Positions 35,156-47,973 of a stretch of DNA of 64,000 bases are shown piece after piece. The first letter of the stretch is position 1. Every line of letters starts with the position of its first letter. Origin of the DNA: Panax quinquefolius. Taxonomy: Eukaryota; Streptophyta; Magnoliopsida; Apiales; Araliaceae. Under the pieces are notes generated by a model that was not told where the DNA came from, did no database searches, and saw only the letters and a list, made by a program, of their open reading frames with translations. A program made the translations under genes and the position numbers. The stretch lies in contig CM035152.1 of NCBI GenBank assembly GCA_020205615.1, positions 119,696,043 through 119,760,042 on the forward strand, read 5' to 3'.

Positions 35156-36224
35156 AATTTAGAATCACAATTATGATTATGAGTTATTCATATGATTGTG
35201 GACATGAATTATTGATTGATGTTACAGGGATAAAACATTATCGGTGGACTTTTAACATAGAGAAGATAATAGATCTTATGGTTTATTTGACTCTTCTAAT
35301 GGATTGCTCATTCCGCGCAACTATGGTTGAAAAGTTTTATCATCTACCATATGTTCTAAATCTTTGATTTATTTCTGATGAAGGCTATTGATGATGTAAA
35401 TTATCTTTAGTCATGATATTCTTTTATCAAATTAGTTGTTGTTTCACCCTTTTGCTTCACAATTTCTTTTTTAGGTAATAAGAGTGTAAATTTGGGTCGA
35501 AATGGGGATAACAGGGAATAGAATGGTGGTCTATAGTCATTGAGATTCTCCCAAATAGTATGGAAATAAATTTATCGAGAACTTTAGATAAGTGTGTCGA
35601 TTATATACGTCATTTGATATTTAATTTTGGTGAACCGAATAGGGTGAGGTGAACCCAACTTTGGAAGGGTGCCACTATCATACAAGATGTCTAATGACAT
35701 ACAACCTCATGTTATCATAAGATAGGGTTGTGCACATCCACTTGCTGAGTATATCTACGAGCACTACCTATATGATCTTGGAGTTTATTTGAAATATAAT
35801 TTTCACTTGGAGACAGTGGAGATAGTTATATGTCAAGAGAAGACTCACCATTGGAAAGAAGATGATAGTAATCTTCTCATTTTTTTGGGGTCTATTGGGT
35901 CAACCAAGGATAATTCTGTGGACATATGATATCTATCATAACCTGACGCATGGCCTCCCATATGCATAAGGTTTCCTTGAGAACTTCCCAAAGATTTTAA
36001 TTTCTAAAATAATTTTTGACTATACTTTTATGTAAAGTATCATTGTAAGGTTATGGTCGAGGCACCATGAGAGTTACATACATTTATATTAAAACTCACA
36101 GTTAACTGTGGTTGTATTCTATACGACAGTTCAACAGGTTGTATAAATGAAGTTTGTATTTGATTTTTATAGTGTGATATCTCGCACTCGAATAGGTGAT
36201 GTATACCTATTTTGGGGCATCCAA

Positions 36225-36561
36225 AAAGGTATCGAGCTTAGGGATATGGTCGCTGGCGGAGATATGAGTCTAGAACTAGGAGGGGGGAGACGAGTAATAT
36301 ACTTCGCTAGTGTGTGACTTACCTAAGCCAAAATGTTAACTTGATAAGTTGACAAATTGTGATATGTCAATTAACCTTTGTTTTGAAGGTATATTTTAGA
36401 ATGATATCTCAAATAGAGGAGATGAGCAATGGGAAAATTATGATACGAGAGAAATAACCGGAAGGTACAATCCAAAAAGAAAAGCAAGGTATTCTCATCT
36501 CTTGAATATCGTGAAGTGCGTACGTAAATTTTGAGGGCAAAATTTCATAAGGAGGGGAGAT
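36225..36561 (+). other. Element B internal region: PBS, leader remnant, PPT
   Basis: GGTATCGAGCTTAGGG at about 36229 is the initiator-Met primer site with the A of CAG missing (expected TGGTATCAGAGC). The next ~100 bp (CTAGAACTAGGAGG, ACGAGTAA, TTCGCTAGTGTGTG) matches the element A leader read on the minus strand from 49989. The end GGCAAAATTTCATAAGGAGGGGAGAT contains the polypurine tract. Confidence 0.75.
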
Positions 36562-39500
36562 TGTGAGACCCCAAATTTTATGAATAAAGATTTAAATTTC
36601 TCAAATATTTTTTTAATATTATGGTGTAGATTTGATATAATGTTATAGTTATGGGTAATATTTATAAATTTTGCAGTATCAAGTTGTTGTTGTATTATAT
36701 TCGATTGGTCAAGCGAAATATTCTTTTTGTCGAGGAATATTAAATGACGACAAGACAATCATTAGTGGACCCACAATGAAATTATTATCGGATTGAAAAA
36801 ACGACAAAAATATTTTTATGAAAATAATGAAAGTTTTACCGTTAAAACCGCTGAAACACCGGTGTTAAAAGTACGATGAATATGTGGTTGCATAGTAGCA
36901 CTGCGATTTTGATTATTGATGCTTACGTGAGAAGTCACCGCTTTTGTTCAATTATTACTAAAGATAATTAACGATAAGTATCTCACGTTATTTGATTCAA
37001 TTATTGTTGATATTTTATATATTATTAAATCAATAATTGAGACGACTAAGTTATTAATATTATTATTTGCAATATTAACGATGTCTAGAAGTTATGCCAC
37101 GTGAGAGGTTTGGTCACCTAATTAATTACGCTTGATAGGAGAAATCCTTATTGAAAGCCCCTCTTTCGAGAAACGATCTTAACATCGATTAATATTGTGA
37201 ATTATAATAATGATGATAAATATTCATAAATATATTGAGGTGTCTTTTTATGTAAGTCATTTGATGTTTATATATATATATATTTTGTTTTATTATTATT
37301 ATTAATGTAATAAAATTCAGAAAAGCTTTTATATAAAATGTAATACTTTTATAAAGTTATTCATTTTATTAGATTATAAATAGAATATATTATATTTTAT
37401 TTAAAATATTTTGTTTTATTAGAATATTTTATTAATATTGCATAGTAATTGAATATGGACCGTCCGCTTAAAAGTAAATCAATCTGGACCGCTCATGAAT
37501 TAGTTACTATTCAGGTCCATTCTCCTATAAATAAAGCTCATTCCTTCATTATTTCTTATGAATTCATTGAAACTCTGTAGAGAGAAACTATAGAGAGAAA
37601 GAAGAAAAGTATTCTACCGCTTTCACTACTCTATATCCAGTTTTCTTCTAAGGTAAGGGATATTATTTGTTGTACTCAGTAGGGGTATTATTTCTTTCAG
37701 ATTCATGAAGAGCTATCGTTATTCCATTCCTTATTATTATGTTGGAATAACTTTGTCTATCTGCAATCTGCGCACATGGTGAAATTCTTCATTATTCCAT
37801 TCTTTATTATTACATTGAATAACTTTCATGCATCGGTGATCTATCGCATGCATGGTGAATTCGTTGTTATTCCATTCTTTATTATTCATTTGGAATATCA
37901 CATGCTCATGCGGTTACGCACGACCGGTTCCATTCTTTATTATTCGTTGGAATAACCTCGCATGCATGATTTCATCGCATTTATGGTGAATTCCAAATTC
38001 GTTATTCTATTCTTTATTATTCATTGGGAATAACACATGCATGGAATCTATCGCATGCATGGTGAATTCTTCTATTATTCCATTCTTTATTATTACATTG
38101 GAATAACCTTACCTATGTGATTACTGCATGCATGGTGAATGATTCTTCAGATTTATATGATTAGTATTTTCATTCAAAAAGGTTTTTATCAAGGCGTAGC
38201 TTTATAATTTTTCCGACCTCAAAAATTTCGGAAAAATTTGAAATAATAATTTGATGAGTTTTCTAGATTGTGTCCAAAAATGGCGATTTTTGGATGTATA
38301 GATTAGGAGTTATGAATTTTATAAGAAAATACTATTTTTAAAAGTAAACCCTTATAACTCCTTGTGGTTAACTCCAAAATTGGTGAAATTTTTAATGGGA
38401 GTACATGTATATAATAGGAGTATATCTTGTAAATTTCGGAATTTTTGGACAAAAGTACAATTTATGATAAATGTCTAAATATTCGGCAGTTTTAGCCATA
38501 TGAAAAATAGTAAATGAATTTTAAAAATTCTGAGAAAAATATATGTTCAATATGGGACTATATTCTGCTAAATCCCAAAAAAGAAATATTTTTGGGACTG
38601 AGTTGGTATTTTTCATGAAAATGAACTAGTTATGAGTAAATGAATTAAATATGTTATGTGAAGTAATAAAATTAGAAAATAGGATTTTATGGCTTGGGAA
38701 TCCTATATAGGGTATATGCAGATTTTTGATTAGGGATTTGATCATTGGTGATGAAATCTTATGAGTATGACATTTTTAAATGATTAAATGCATTATTTGA
38801 TAAAGTGTAAACAATTGAAATAAATTATTTATAAGTTTAAGAAATGATTAAAATATTGTTATAATATTAATGATATTAGATTATGAGATTATTAAGTGAT
38901 TAATAACATTTGGTTATTATGAACGCTGGATAAATTGTATTATAAATGTTTAATATTTATCATTTATCACATTTGGTTGATTATTTATATCATTGTCATT
39001 ATTCTCATACTTATATAATGATGAAAGTCATCTGTGGCCTGTAGTGCATAGATGGACTTGGTATGATTATGACCAGGGATTATTCGGTATAATCATGATC
39101 GTAATGTTACAAATGATGTGGTAAAAGTCCTCATTGGCCCGTAGTGCATTGATGCACAGTTTTTGGTATGATTATGGCTATGGATTCTCTTCATCCAAGG
39201 GTGCAAAGATGAATTGTTTTATGGCATGATCAGGACCGTTGATGAAAACACGATTATCTTTGTCCCGTAGTGCATAGATAATTCGTGATCGTGATATTAA
39301 CGAATATCCTTGGCCTGTAGTGCAGGGATGATTCGATGATATGGATTAATTATTGAGTTGAGTCTCAGCAATGAAATATTAATTCATGGATGTGATATTA
39401 ACGAATATCCTTGACCGTAGTGCAAGGATGATTCGATTATATGGATTAATTATTGAGCTGAGTCTCAACAATGAAATATTAATTCATTGATGTGATATTA

Positions 39501-40258
39501 ACGAATATCCTTGATCGTAGTGCAGGGGTGATTCGATGATGTGGATTATTTATTAAGTCGAGTCTCAAATGAAAAAATATTGATAATAAACTTTTAATTC
39601 ACAAAGATAGTAGATATCATGCTCTACTGCCGACTCTTTTAAAATACAGCTTGTATGTCTTTGGCTTCCGTAGTAAAAAGATGAATTGTTTATGAATATC
39701 TTTGGCCGTAGTTCAAAGATGAATTTATTAGTATGATTATGAGCGCGAAATTATGATTTGGTATAACCATGATTTTTGATATTTCAGTGAAGATAGGTGA
39801 AGATAGATGATTTTTGCTTTACAATTTCTTTCGTAATAAGAGTGTAGGTCGGGTCTAGCGGGATAACAGGGAATAGAATGGTGGTCTATAGTCATTTGAG
39901 ATTCTCCCTAAATAGTATGAAAATAAATTTATCGAGAACTTTAGATAAGTGTGTCGATATTGTATACGCTATTTGATATTTAATTTTGGTGAACCGAATA
40001 GGGTGAGGTGAACCCAACTTTGAAGGAGTTTTGCAACAATCATATAAGATGTCTAATGATATACAACATCATGTTATCATAAGACGAGTTATGCACATCT
40101 ACTTGTTGAGTATATCTACGAGCACTACCTATATGATCTTGGAGTTTATTTGAAATATAATTTTCCTTGAGACAAAGGAGATAGTTATATGTCGAGAGAA
40201 GACTCATCATTGGAAAAGAAGATGATAGTAATATTCTCATTTTTTTGGGTTTATTGGG
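36562..40258 (+). repeat. Element B 3' LTR, truncated
   Basis: It repeats the 5' LTR from TGTGAGACCCC to about TTTTTTTGGGTTTATTGGG. It includes the TATA box (37526), six TTATTCCA units (37722-38115) and the GTAGTGC array (39025-39725). The two LTRs differ by many short indels. The last ~370 bp are missing and family C sequence starts abruptly. Confidence 0.8.
39025..39725 (+). repeat. GTAGTGC hairpin array with varying stems (3' LTR)
   Basis: Eight units. Perfect arms include ATTATCT/AGATAAT (39253-39259 with 39276-39282), ATCCTT/AAGGAT (39407-39412 with 39424-39429), ATCTTT/AAAGAT (39698-39703 with 39715-39720) and CATCT/AGATG (about 39030). The loop core is GGCC(C)(T)GTAGTGCA. Confidence 0.8.
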
Positions 40259-42595
40259 AAAAGTTAAAACCCTAATTTCTAAAAGTTAGAAACCCTAATT
40301 AGCTAATTAAGAAACCCTAATTTGCTAAATAGGAAACTAATTGCTAATTAAGCAAGCTTAATGTTAATTAGTGAATACTTAAACCTAATTTTCAAGTTTA
40401 TATAATTAGTAAACCTAATCTAATTAGGGAACCCTAATTTATATCTTTAGAAACTTTAAATTTCATTTTTCTCTAATTAGAAATCCTACAAAATTTTGTA
40501 CCAAACCTTAGGTCAAACCCTAAAGGTTAGCCAATATGACAAGAATGCCCTTAAAATCACAAGTCAATTGTCCAAAATGCCCATTTGTATTCTTTATTAA
40601 GTTAACTTGTAGATCTATCCATATATTGAGTTGGTGACAAAATGTATCTACTCTTTTCGACTTAAAATCTCCAAAGAATCACCAATAGCCGCTAATACAT
40701 TGCATCTAAGACATATATATAGATTGGGAGAGAGAAAATTTCATTTGTTAGCTCATTTTTGCACAAACACTCAACCAATCTCTCTCAACTCAAAACCCAC
40801 AAAATTCTAGTTCTAGATCAGTCCCAAACAAAGCCCCACTAACACCTATAGCAAATCAGAAAGCCAGAATCAAGATTTATCAAGAAAGGTATAAAACCCT
40901 AAACCTAAAATTTGATCTTTGATCCTTTGTTAGATGTTAGTTTTTTTGTGTTAAACATGTTGTATGGTGGTAACTAGATGATCTGGGTTGATAGATGTTG
41001 GATCTATAACATCTATAGGCTCGTGATCTAGTGTTTTCAAAATCGAAAATCGAAATTTGTGGTCTCCGACAAATGAATGTCGGACCACTCGTAGATCTTT
41101 CTCTGTTTATGTTTTTGGTTGTTTAAATGTTTGAAGTTGTAGTATGCTATGAGATCTTTGATCTGAAATTTGAATCAAATTCAAAGCATGAACAGATTGT
41201 AAGTTATTCATGGTCAAAGTTCGTTGACCGACCATGACTTTTCAAATCTGGGTAACCCAGAAAGTCCTTATTAGTGTCTGATAAGGTTTTGCAAAGCATG
41301 AATTTGTCAGATTTTGAGTCTTTTGTCTATGTTGTTATATCTAAGTTGTAGTTTGTTATGTGTAATATTGACATATGCTTTTAGATCCCTTAAATTATAA
41401 ATAGATTGAACACAATGGAAGGTCAAACTAGCCTACTCGTTCACGAAATCTGTTTTCTGGAAATTCCAAAAAACTCAAGAACACCACTTCTAACATGGTT
41501 TGATCGTATGATATCTAGTGATTCTGATGTAGTTTGATTGCTCTGATGTATGATAGGTGTACCTTGACATGTGGACTACAAGCTTGAACCGTTAGAACAC
41601 CATAACATCAAACCGAGCTCGATTAAATCAAGGCACGAAGTAGCTATCAAACACTGCTTGGGTTTCTAGGTAACCCGAAAACCCAGGGAGGGTCTGACAG
41701 CCACTTTGCAGCCTTGTAACTTGGATTTGTGATGTTGTTTGACCTTGTTAGTTGTTGTTACATTAACACTACAAGATCAAAGTCCGTAAACACGATGAGA
41801 TAATTTAATTAAACTTGTCAAAGTGAGACCTCGAATATCGGGTCGTTAGTGTTCTTGGTGCTCAAGAACACTTTAGTTTACAGCTTTAAATAGCTAAAGG
41901 CTATAACGATGATTTTATAATTTTATTTAATTTATTTTCCAAAATTATTAAAAATAGAAATTAATTTCTGAAAATTCCAAAAATTATTTTAAGTTATAAA
42001 ATTAACTTTTAATAATTTGACATATTTTTCATAAATATTATTATTTATTTGAATATTATTAATATTTAATTTATTTAATAATTGCATTAAATAAATTAAT
42101 TAAAAATAATTTTATTATATTAAAATCATTTTAAATGATAATAAGGTATTTAAAAATATTTTATGTTATAAAATATAACTTTTAATATTTTAAAGCAAAA
42201 TTAATTAATTAATTAATATTAATGATATTAGATTTATTTAATAATTATATTAAATAAATTAATTTTAAAACATTTTAATATTAGAAAAATCATTTTAAAT
42301 GAAAATAAAGAGTTTAAAATATTTTAAGTTATAAAATATAACTTTCAATATTTAAAGGTAAATTTCATTAATTATTTACTATTAATGATATTAGAATTAT
42401 TTAATAATTATATTAAATAAATTAGTTTAAAAATGATATTAATATTATAAAAATCATTTTAAATGAAACTAAGCTGTTTAAAAATATTTGAAGTTATAAA
42501 ATATAACTTTCAATATTTAAAGATAAATTTCATTAATCATTTAATATTAAATGATATTTGTTTTAATTAATAAACAAAATAAAAATTGCTTTATT
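40259..42595 (+). repeat. Family C LTR (+), middle segment
   Basis: It has many AAACCCTAATT motifs (40265-40510), a TATA-like ATATATATAGATTGGG at about 40712, CTGGGTAACCCAG at 41249 and an altered unit at 41661, then an AT-rich block to 42595. The same order is seen reversed in 4992-8744. It is interrupted by element A at 42596. Confidence 0.6.
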
Positions 42596-43896
42596 TGTGA
42601 CGCCCCCAAAATAGGTATACAACACCCATTCTGAGTTGCCAAATACATGTTACAGAAATAACTATAACTTTATTAATACAATTGTCGTGCAAAATACGAC
42701 AACACATAAACTGTGAATTTAAAAACAAATATTGTCTTCTAGACAATATCAACACTCAAATAAGTCCTCATTAAAATTATTGATACACTATTTTACAAAA
42801 TAATGAGGACTACTAAAACGACATTCTAGAACCTTCATTCCATGACCCAACTAGTACTCGCTACATTCTCGCCTCATGAGAAGAAAAATGGAACAAAAAG
42901 GAAAAGGGTGAGCTCAACTAGCCCAGTAAATAATATTATGACTAAGATAATATAGAACAAATTATTGTTAGTCTTCAACAGGGAAAAATCTGATAAAATA
43001 CAATAAACAACAAGTTTCAGATAAATATTTACAGCGAAAATAATAATTCATAGAAGAGTTATGTAGAGAATAAAATCTACTATAATCTATGAATTTAAAA
43101 GTCCATCATCAATATTTTATCCATGTAACATCAATCAATATATATCTTGAATCAAATATTCATCTTTTGCACTATAGCCAAAGATATTCATCGACCGGGT
43201 CATGTTCATCTCAACACTGTATCTCTTTGCACTACGGGCCAAAGATATTCATAAGAAAATCAACCATCTTTGCACTACAAAGCCAAAGATATTCAAGAAT
43301 ATCATCATTTAGAAATCGAGGATGATGAAAAATATTTTAAAGAAACGAATCCAATGAAACAAAAGAACAAATAATAAGGATTCATACTTTAAACAATCCA
43401 AGTTCAAATATACTTCATAAATAACCATAGTGAAGTAAAATTCAAGAATGATCAAAACATGGATACAATCAAAGCTAGTATCCATAATAGATATTTTGAT
43501 AAAAAACGCGAAAATTTAATTTTTTTCCGGTGAATAGTGTCAGATTCGTGAATAAAGGTCAGATACGTATATGTGAATAATAACCCGAACACGAAAGACA
43601 AGAATTTCACAAGAAAATCTTTCCAATATTCCATCATAATGATATTGAAGGAAATAATATCATTTATAAAAAAAAAATATCCCTTACCTCGAAAAGAATA
43701 AGATTTCCATCGAATATCGATATAACGTCAAGGAACTTCAGACCAGATAACAACACTCAAAGTATCAAAATACTCACAAGAATACGCCGATAATATATAG
43801 AGAGAAAAACTTCAGCTTTATTGTGATTTTCAATTCTAACCTAAGCACCCTATTTATAGGAAAATGCTTAGAACACAAAGCGTAAAATTTAATAAA

Positions 43897-43931
<35 letters not shown>

Positions 43932-45214
43932 ATAAAATTTTCACGCCCAACTTAGACAACTGATCTCAAATTTATTTTGCACATGTTAGTGTAGCCCAAA
44001 AACAAAAAAATGTTTTTCTTAATAAACATAATTAAAACTTCCAAAAATCAATTATTTCAGAACTTCGAAACTTCAATAATTCATAATAAATAGTCCTTTT
44101 GTCTGAAAAATTCAAACCTTATGTCTCTTCCATAGGAAATTCCATTATTTACAACTTTGTAAGTTTAAGTTTTTCCAAATTCCAAGCAAAAAATTGATCG
44201 AAATTAATATACTGAGACGATTTTATAAAGCTATAATCAAATTTTAGTTAAGAATGGGGTCCACAAACATGAAAAACATGTTTTAAATATTTTAGTAACA
44301 AAAATACTCCTCCTCCTCATAAACTCATATATCCCACATTCATTGTAAAATATCACCATTATTATATTATTAAAATATAATAATATATTTAAATGAATTA
44401 TTTATCAGAAAAGATAAAATAACAAATTTTCAACAATTGTCACTTTAAAATTTTCTCCATCTATATCCACATAAAATGATATTTTCCTTATCATATAAAT
44501 CAATAATTAATTATTCACAAATAATATTATAGAATCACAATATCGCAACTGTGCCGCTCCTCAGAAAGAGGGGCTTTTCAATAAGGATTTCTCCTTATCG
44601 GCGTGCAAGCAATTAGGTGACCAAACCTCTCCTTATGTAACTTTCTAGACATTGCCAATAATGTTATCTAATAATATTATTCAAATAATATGAATTATTG
44701 ATCCGATAATGAAAATATCGTGTAGTGACAATTATCAAACAACAATAATATAAAATATCAACGATATCAATTATCAATCAATAAAATAAAATATTGAATA
44801 AGAATTATCGTAATAATTATCGAGTAGTGCCTTCTTATGTAAGAATCAATAATTGGTGCAATACCATATACCATCGTGTTTTAACCACCGGTATTCCAAC
44901 AAGATTAATCAGAATAACTACTCCTGTTATTTATAAATAACTTATACTTGCTTTTTCTTCATCCAATCGCTTTACGTTATGGGCCCCACACAAGTCAAAG
45001 CTACCATCAGCATTTAATATTTCCCGACAAAGAAGAATATTCCATGACCAAACTAATATTCCCCGACAACAATGAATATTTTATAACCACTTGCTTATTT
45101 GAAATATTTATGATTTTTACCCATAACTAACCACATTAATCAAATCAACTCTTACTATTTCAAAATAATAAATAGAGAAATTCAATTTCATTAATAATAA
45201 GTTGGGGTCTTACA
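42596..45214 (-). repeat. Element A 3' LTR (minus)
   Basis: This 2619-bp LTR is the 3' copy in transcription sense. It contains a minus-strand TATA box (CCTATAAATAG at 43850-43860), a (TA)n tract at 43900-43929 and three hairpin units at 43158-43296 (TTTGCACTACGGGCCAAAG type). It is visibly similar throughout to the other LTR, roughly 94% by eye over the first 210 bp. Confidence 0.9.
43158..43296 (-). repeat. CACTACGGGCC hairpin array, element A 3' LTR
   Basis: Three units: arms ATCTTT/AAAGAT around TGCACTATAGCC, CTTTG/CAAAG around CACTACGGGC, and ATCTTTG/CAAAGAT around CACTACAAAGC. They are the reverse complement of the element B array. Confidence 0.75.
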
Positions 45215-45232
45215 ACCTCCCATCCTTATGAA
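45215..45232 (-). other. Element A polypurine tract
   Basis: On the minus strand ATAAGGATGGGAGGT directly precedes the LTR start TGTAAGACCCC. It matches the position of the element B tract AAGGAGGGGAGAT. Confidence 0.75.
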
Positions 45233-46600
45233 ATTTTGTCATCAAAATTGACGACGAATCGGTGTTTTCAAAAGGTGAGGATACCTCGCTTTTATTTCCG
45301 CTTTCCAACTTCCTGTGTCATTTCATCTATAAGATGGTTCCTCCATAAAACTTTGACTTGTGGTATGACCTTTGTGCGTAGGGACATGCTCCTTCCTATC
45401 CAAGATCTTGACAGTTCCTCTTCTCGTGACGTTAAGTCTTCGGCTATCTCCTCCGGGTTCTAACTCAATAATGTGGTTCGGTCTTTCACATATTTACATA
45501 AGCACGATATATGAAAAACATTATGAACACGAGACATACTTGGAGGTAACGCGCGAGTCTATAGGCTACATTTCCTACTCGGTCAAGAATCAAATTGACC
45601 AATAAATCGTGGATTGAGTTTTCCTCTCTTCCCAAATCTTGTAACTCCTTCCATGGAGCAACACGCAACAATACATGATCCCCAATACTAAATTCCACGC
45701 CCTTTCGATGAAGATCCGTATAACTCTTTTGTCGATCCTGTGCCGCTTGTATCGCTTGTCAATCATTTGGATCTTTTTCTCAGTAGTCATACGTATTCAA
45801 CTCGGGTCCCAACAATGTTGCTTCACCCACCTCATCCCAACATATTGGAGAGCGACACTTTCGTCCATATAATGCTTCAAATGGAGCCACACCTATACCT
45901 GCCTGATAACTATTGTTGTAGGAGAATTCCACTAATGGTAAATACTTATCCCAACTCCCTTTGAAGTCTAGGACATAGAGTCTTAATAGATCTTCAAGAG
46001 TTTGGATAGTCCTCTCTGATTATTCGTCCGTTTGAGGATGGTATGCGAATCAATCAGAAATCCGTGCCCATAGCTTTTTGCAAGCTAACCCAAAATCGTG
46101 AAGTGAATCTTGGGTCACGATCCAAAACTATGGATACTGACATGCCATGCAATCTCACAATCTCATTTACATACATACGAGCAAGACGTTCAAGGAATAA
46201 GTCTCCGTGATCGGCAAGAAAATGAGCGTACTTGGTTAATCTATCAACAATAACCCAAATAACATTTATGCCTTGAGAAATCGTGGGAAGACCCAGAAAC
46301 TAAATCCATGGTAATGTGTTCCCACTTCCATTTCAAATCTCAAGTGGTTGTAATGGACCCTTTGGCACTTGATGCTCGCCTTTATACACGCCGACAAGTT
46401 AAACACCTCGAGATAAACTTTGCCATCTCTCTCTTTCATATTGTTCCACCAAAATGTATGTCAAGATCACGATACATTTTGGTACTTCCAAGATGGATTA
46501 CAAATGGTGTATTGTGTGCCTCCATCATGATCTTGTTCTTCAAATCGTAATCGTTAGGAACACAAAGTCCGGAGTGGACTCAAGTATTCCTTCTTCATCG
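45233..46600 (-). pseudogene. Element A integrase, broken
   Basis: Minus-strand pieces include KWEHITMDLVS (about 46290-46330), HPQTDE, stop, [14 protein letters not shown] (about 45990-46050), the block [20 protein letters not shown] (about 45880-45920) and the C-terminal EFSIGDHVLLRVAPWK near 45660-45698. The order matches gypsy integrase; stops and shifts divide it. Confidence 0.8.
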
Positions 46601-47250
46601 ATTCTTGCCTCTGGATAACACCTTCTTGTACTTTCTTCTTCATACGCATCAACTTCGGTTCAGTGGCTTGAGCAACTTTAACTTTATCGATTAAAGTTTG
46701 TTCTATATCGATACTTGACATCATCGCACTTCGTTCTGGGCGTGATATGATCTTCTACTCAACGCCTTAGCTACCACGCTTGCTTTTTCGTGATGGTATT
46801 GAATGGGGTGGTCATAATATTTTAACAACTCGAGCCAACGTCATTGCCGCATGTTGAGTTCCTTTTGGGTGAAGAAATATTTGAGGCTTTTATGGTCCGA
46901 ATATATCTCCACTTTCTCCCCATATAGATAGTGTCTCCGCATCTTTAACAGCAACTTATCATCACGCTAACTCTAGATTATGAGTAGGATAATTCCTCTC
47001 ATACTCTTTAAGTTGTCATGAGGCATAGGCTATGACTTTCCCATGTTGCATGAGAACACATCCTAACCCTTTGCATGCTCAAGCATCATCAGAGATAACA
47101 AATCCATCCGAACCGGATGGTATTGTCGTAATAGCAGTCAAATGAGTCTCCTCTCGAGCTCTTGGAAACTCTTCTCGCATTCCTCGCTCCATATGAATTT
47201 TTATATCTTTCCGAGTCAATGAAGAGTTAATGGAGTAGCGATTCGAGAAA
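46601..47250 (-). pseudogene. Element A RNase H, broken
   Basis: Minus-strand reading gives FVISDDA, stop, [20 protein letters not shown] (47030-47110), then [17 protein letters not shown] and [16 protein letters not shown] (about 46850-46900). The catalytic Asp-rich start and the tail order match gypsy RNase H. Confidence 0.8.
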
Positions 47251-47973
47251 ACCCTTCCATACGAATCTTCGATAATAACCAAATTAAGCCTGTAAAGCTA
47301 CGAACTTCTATCACCATCTTCTGTTGCTCCCAACTTTGTATTGCTTCAATCTTCACGGTCAACAGATACTCCATGTTTTGACACCACGCGCCCAAGGAAT
47401 GCTACTTCCTCAAGCCGTAACTCACATTTCTTCAACTCGCATAAAGCTTGTTTTCACGCTAACCTTTGAGTACCAAATTTTCAAATGGAGCTCATGATCT
47501 TCACGACTTTTGGAATATATGAGGATGTCATCAATAAAGACAACAAACGAATCGATCCAAATATTCCTTGAATACTCTGCCTTCATCATATCCATGAAAG
47601 CCGCAGGAGCATTAGTCAATCCAAAAGACATGACTAAGAATTCATAATGCCCGCATCGAGTTCAAGGCGCTTTGGAATATCCTCGCCTTCTAATCTTCAA
47701 ATTGATGATATCCAGAACGAAGATCGATCTTTGAAAAGAATTGTGCTCCTCGCAAATCGGGTCAAACAGTCATCAATGCGAGGTAAATGGATACCTATTC
47801 TTGATAGTGACATGGTTCAATTCTCGGTAGTCAATACAAATTCGCATACTCCCATCTTTCTTCTTTACGATTAAAACAGGAGCACACCAAGGAGATGTAC
47901 TAGGATGAATGAAATCGATGTCCAACAACTCCTGTAGTTGGACCTTTAACTCCTGAAGTTCAATAGGAGCCAT
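47251..47973 (-). pseudogene. Element A reverse transcriptase, broken
   Basis: The minus frame 47973-47773 reads [20 protein letters not shown] and [18 protein letters not shown]. The frame 47631-47422 reads [16 protein letters not shown] and [17 protein letters not shown]. Both active-site Asp residues (FIDD) are kept, unlike the element at 1-5 kb. Confidence 0.88.

Larger units (their letters stand above)
31882..36224 (+). repeat. Element B 5' LTR (~4.34 kb)
   Basis: It begins TGTGAGACCCC and ends about 36224 (TTTTGGGGCATCCA) just before the primer binding site. A TATA box lies at 32869, a TTATTCCA hairpin array at 33040-33440, a GTAGTGC hairpin array at 34370-35155, and a conserved end AATAGGTGATGTATACC. 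The open frames at 33037-33399 and 35098-35367 are made of these repeats and are not considered genes. Confidence 0.8.
31882..40258 (+). mobile_element. Element B: non-autonomous gypsy with 4.3-kb LTRs
   Basis: Two long direct repeats starting TGTGAGACCCCAAATTTTATG (31882 and 36562) flank only about 337 bp. The internal part has a primer binding site and leader at its left and a polypurine tract at its right, with no gag or pol. Both LTRs carry the same two hairpin arrays and a TATA box. The 3' LTR stops at about 40258, about 370 bp short of the 5' LTR, so no target duplication can be tested. Internal ends match element A closely, which suggests mobilisation by A-type proteins. Confidence 0.8.

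Noticed and set aside
35500..35530. GGGATAACAGGGAAT resembles the I-SceI homing endonuclease site (also near 39862)
   Set aside because: It lacks the exact 18-bp site, and both copies are simply the same position in the two element B LTRs.
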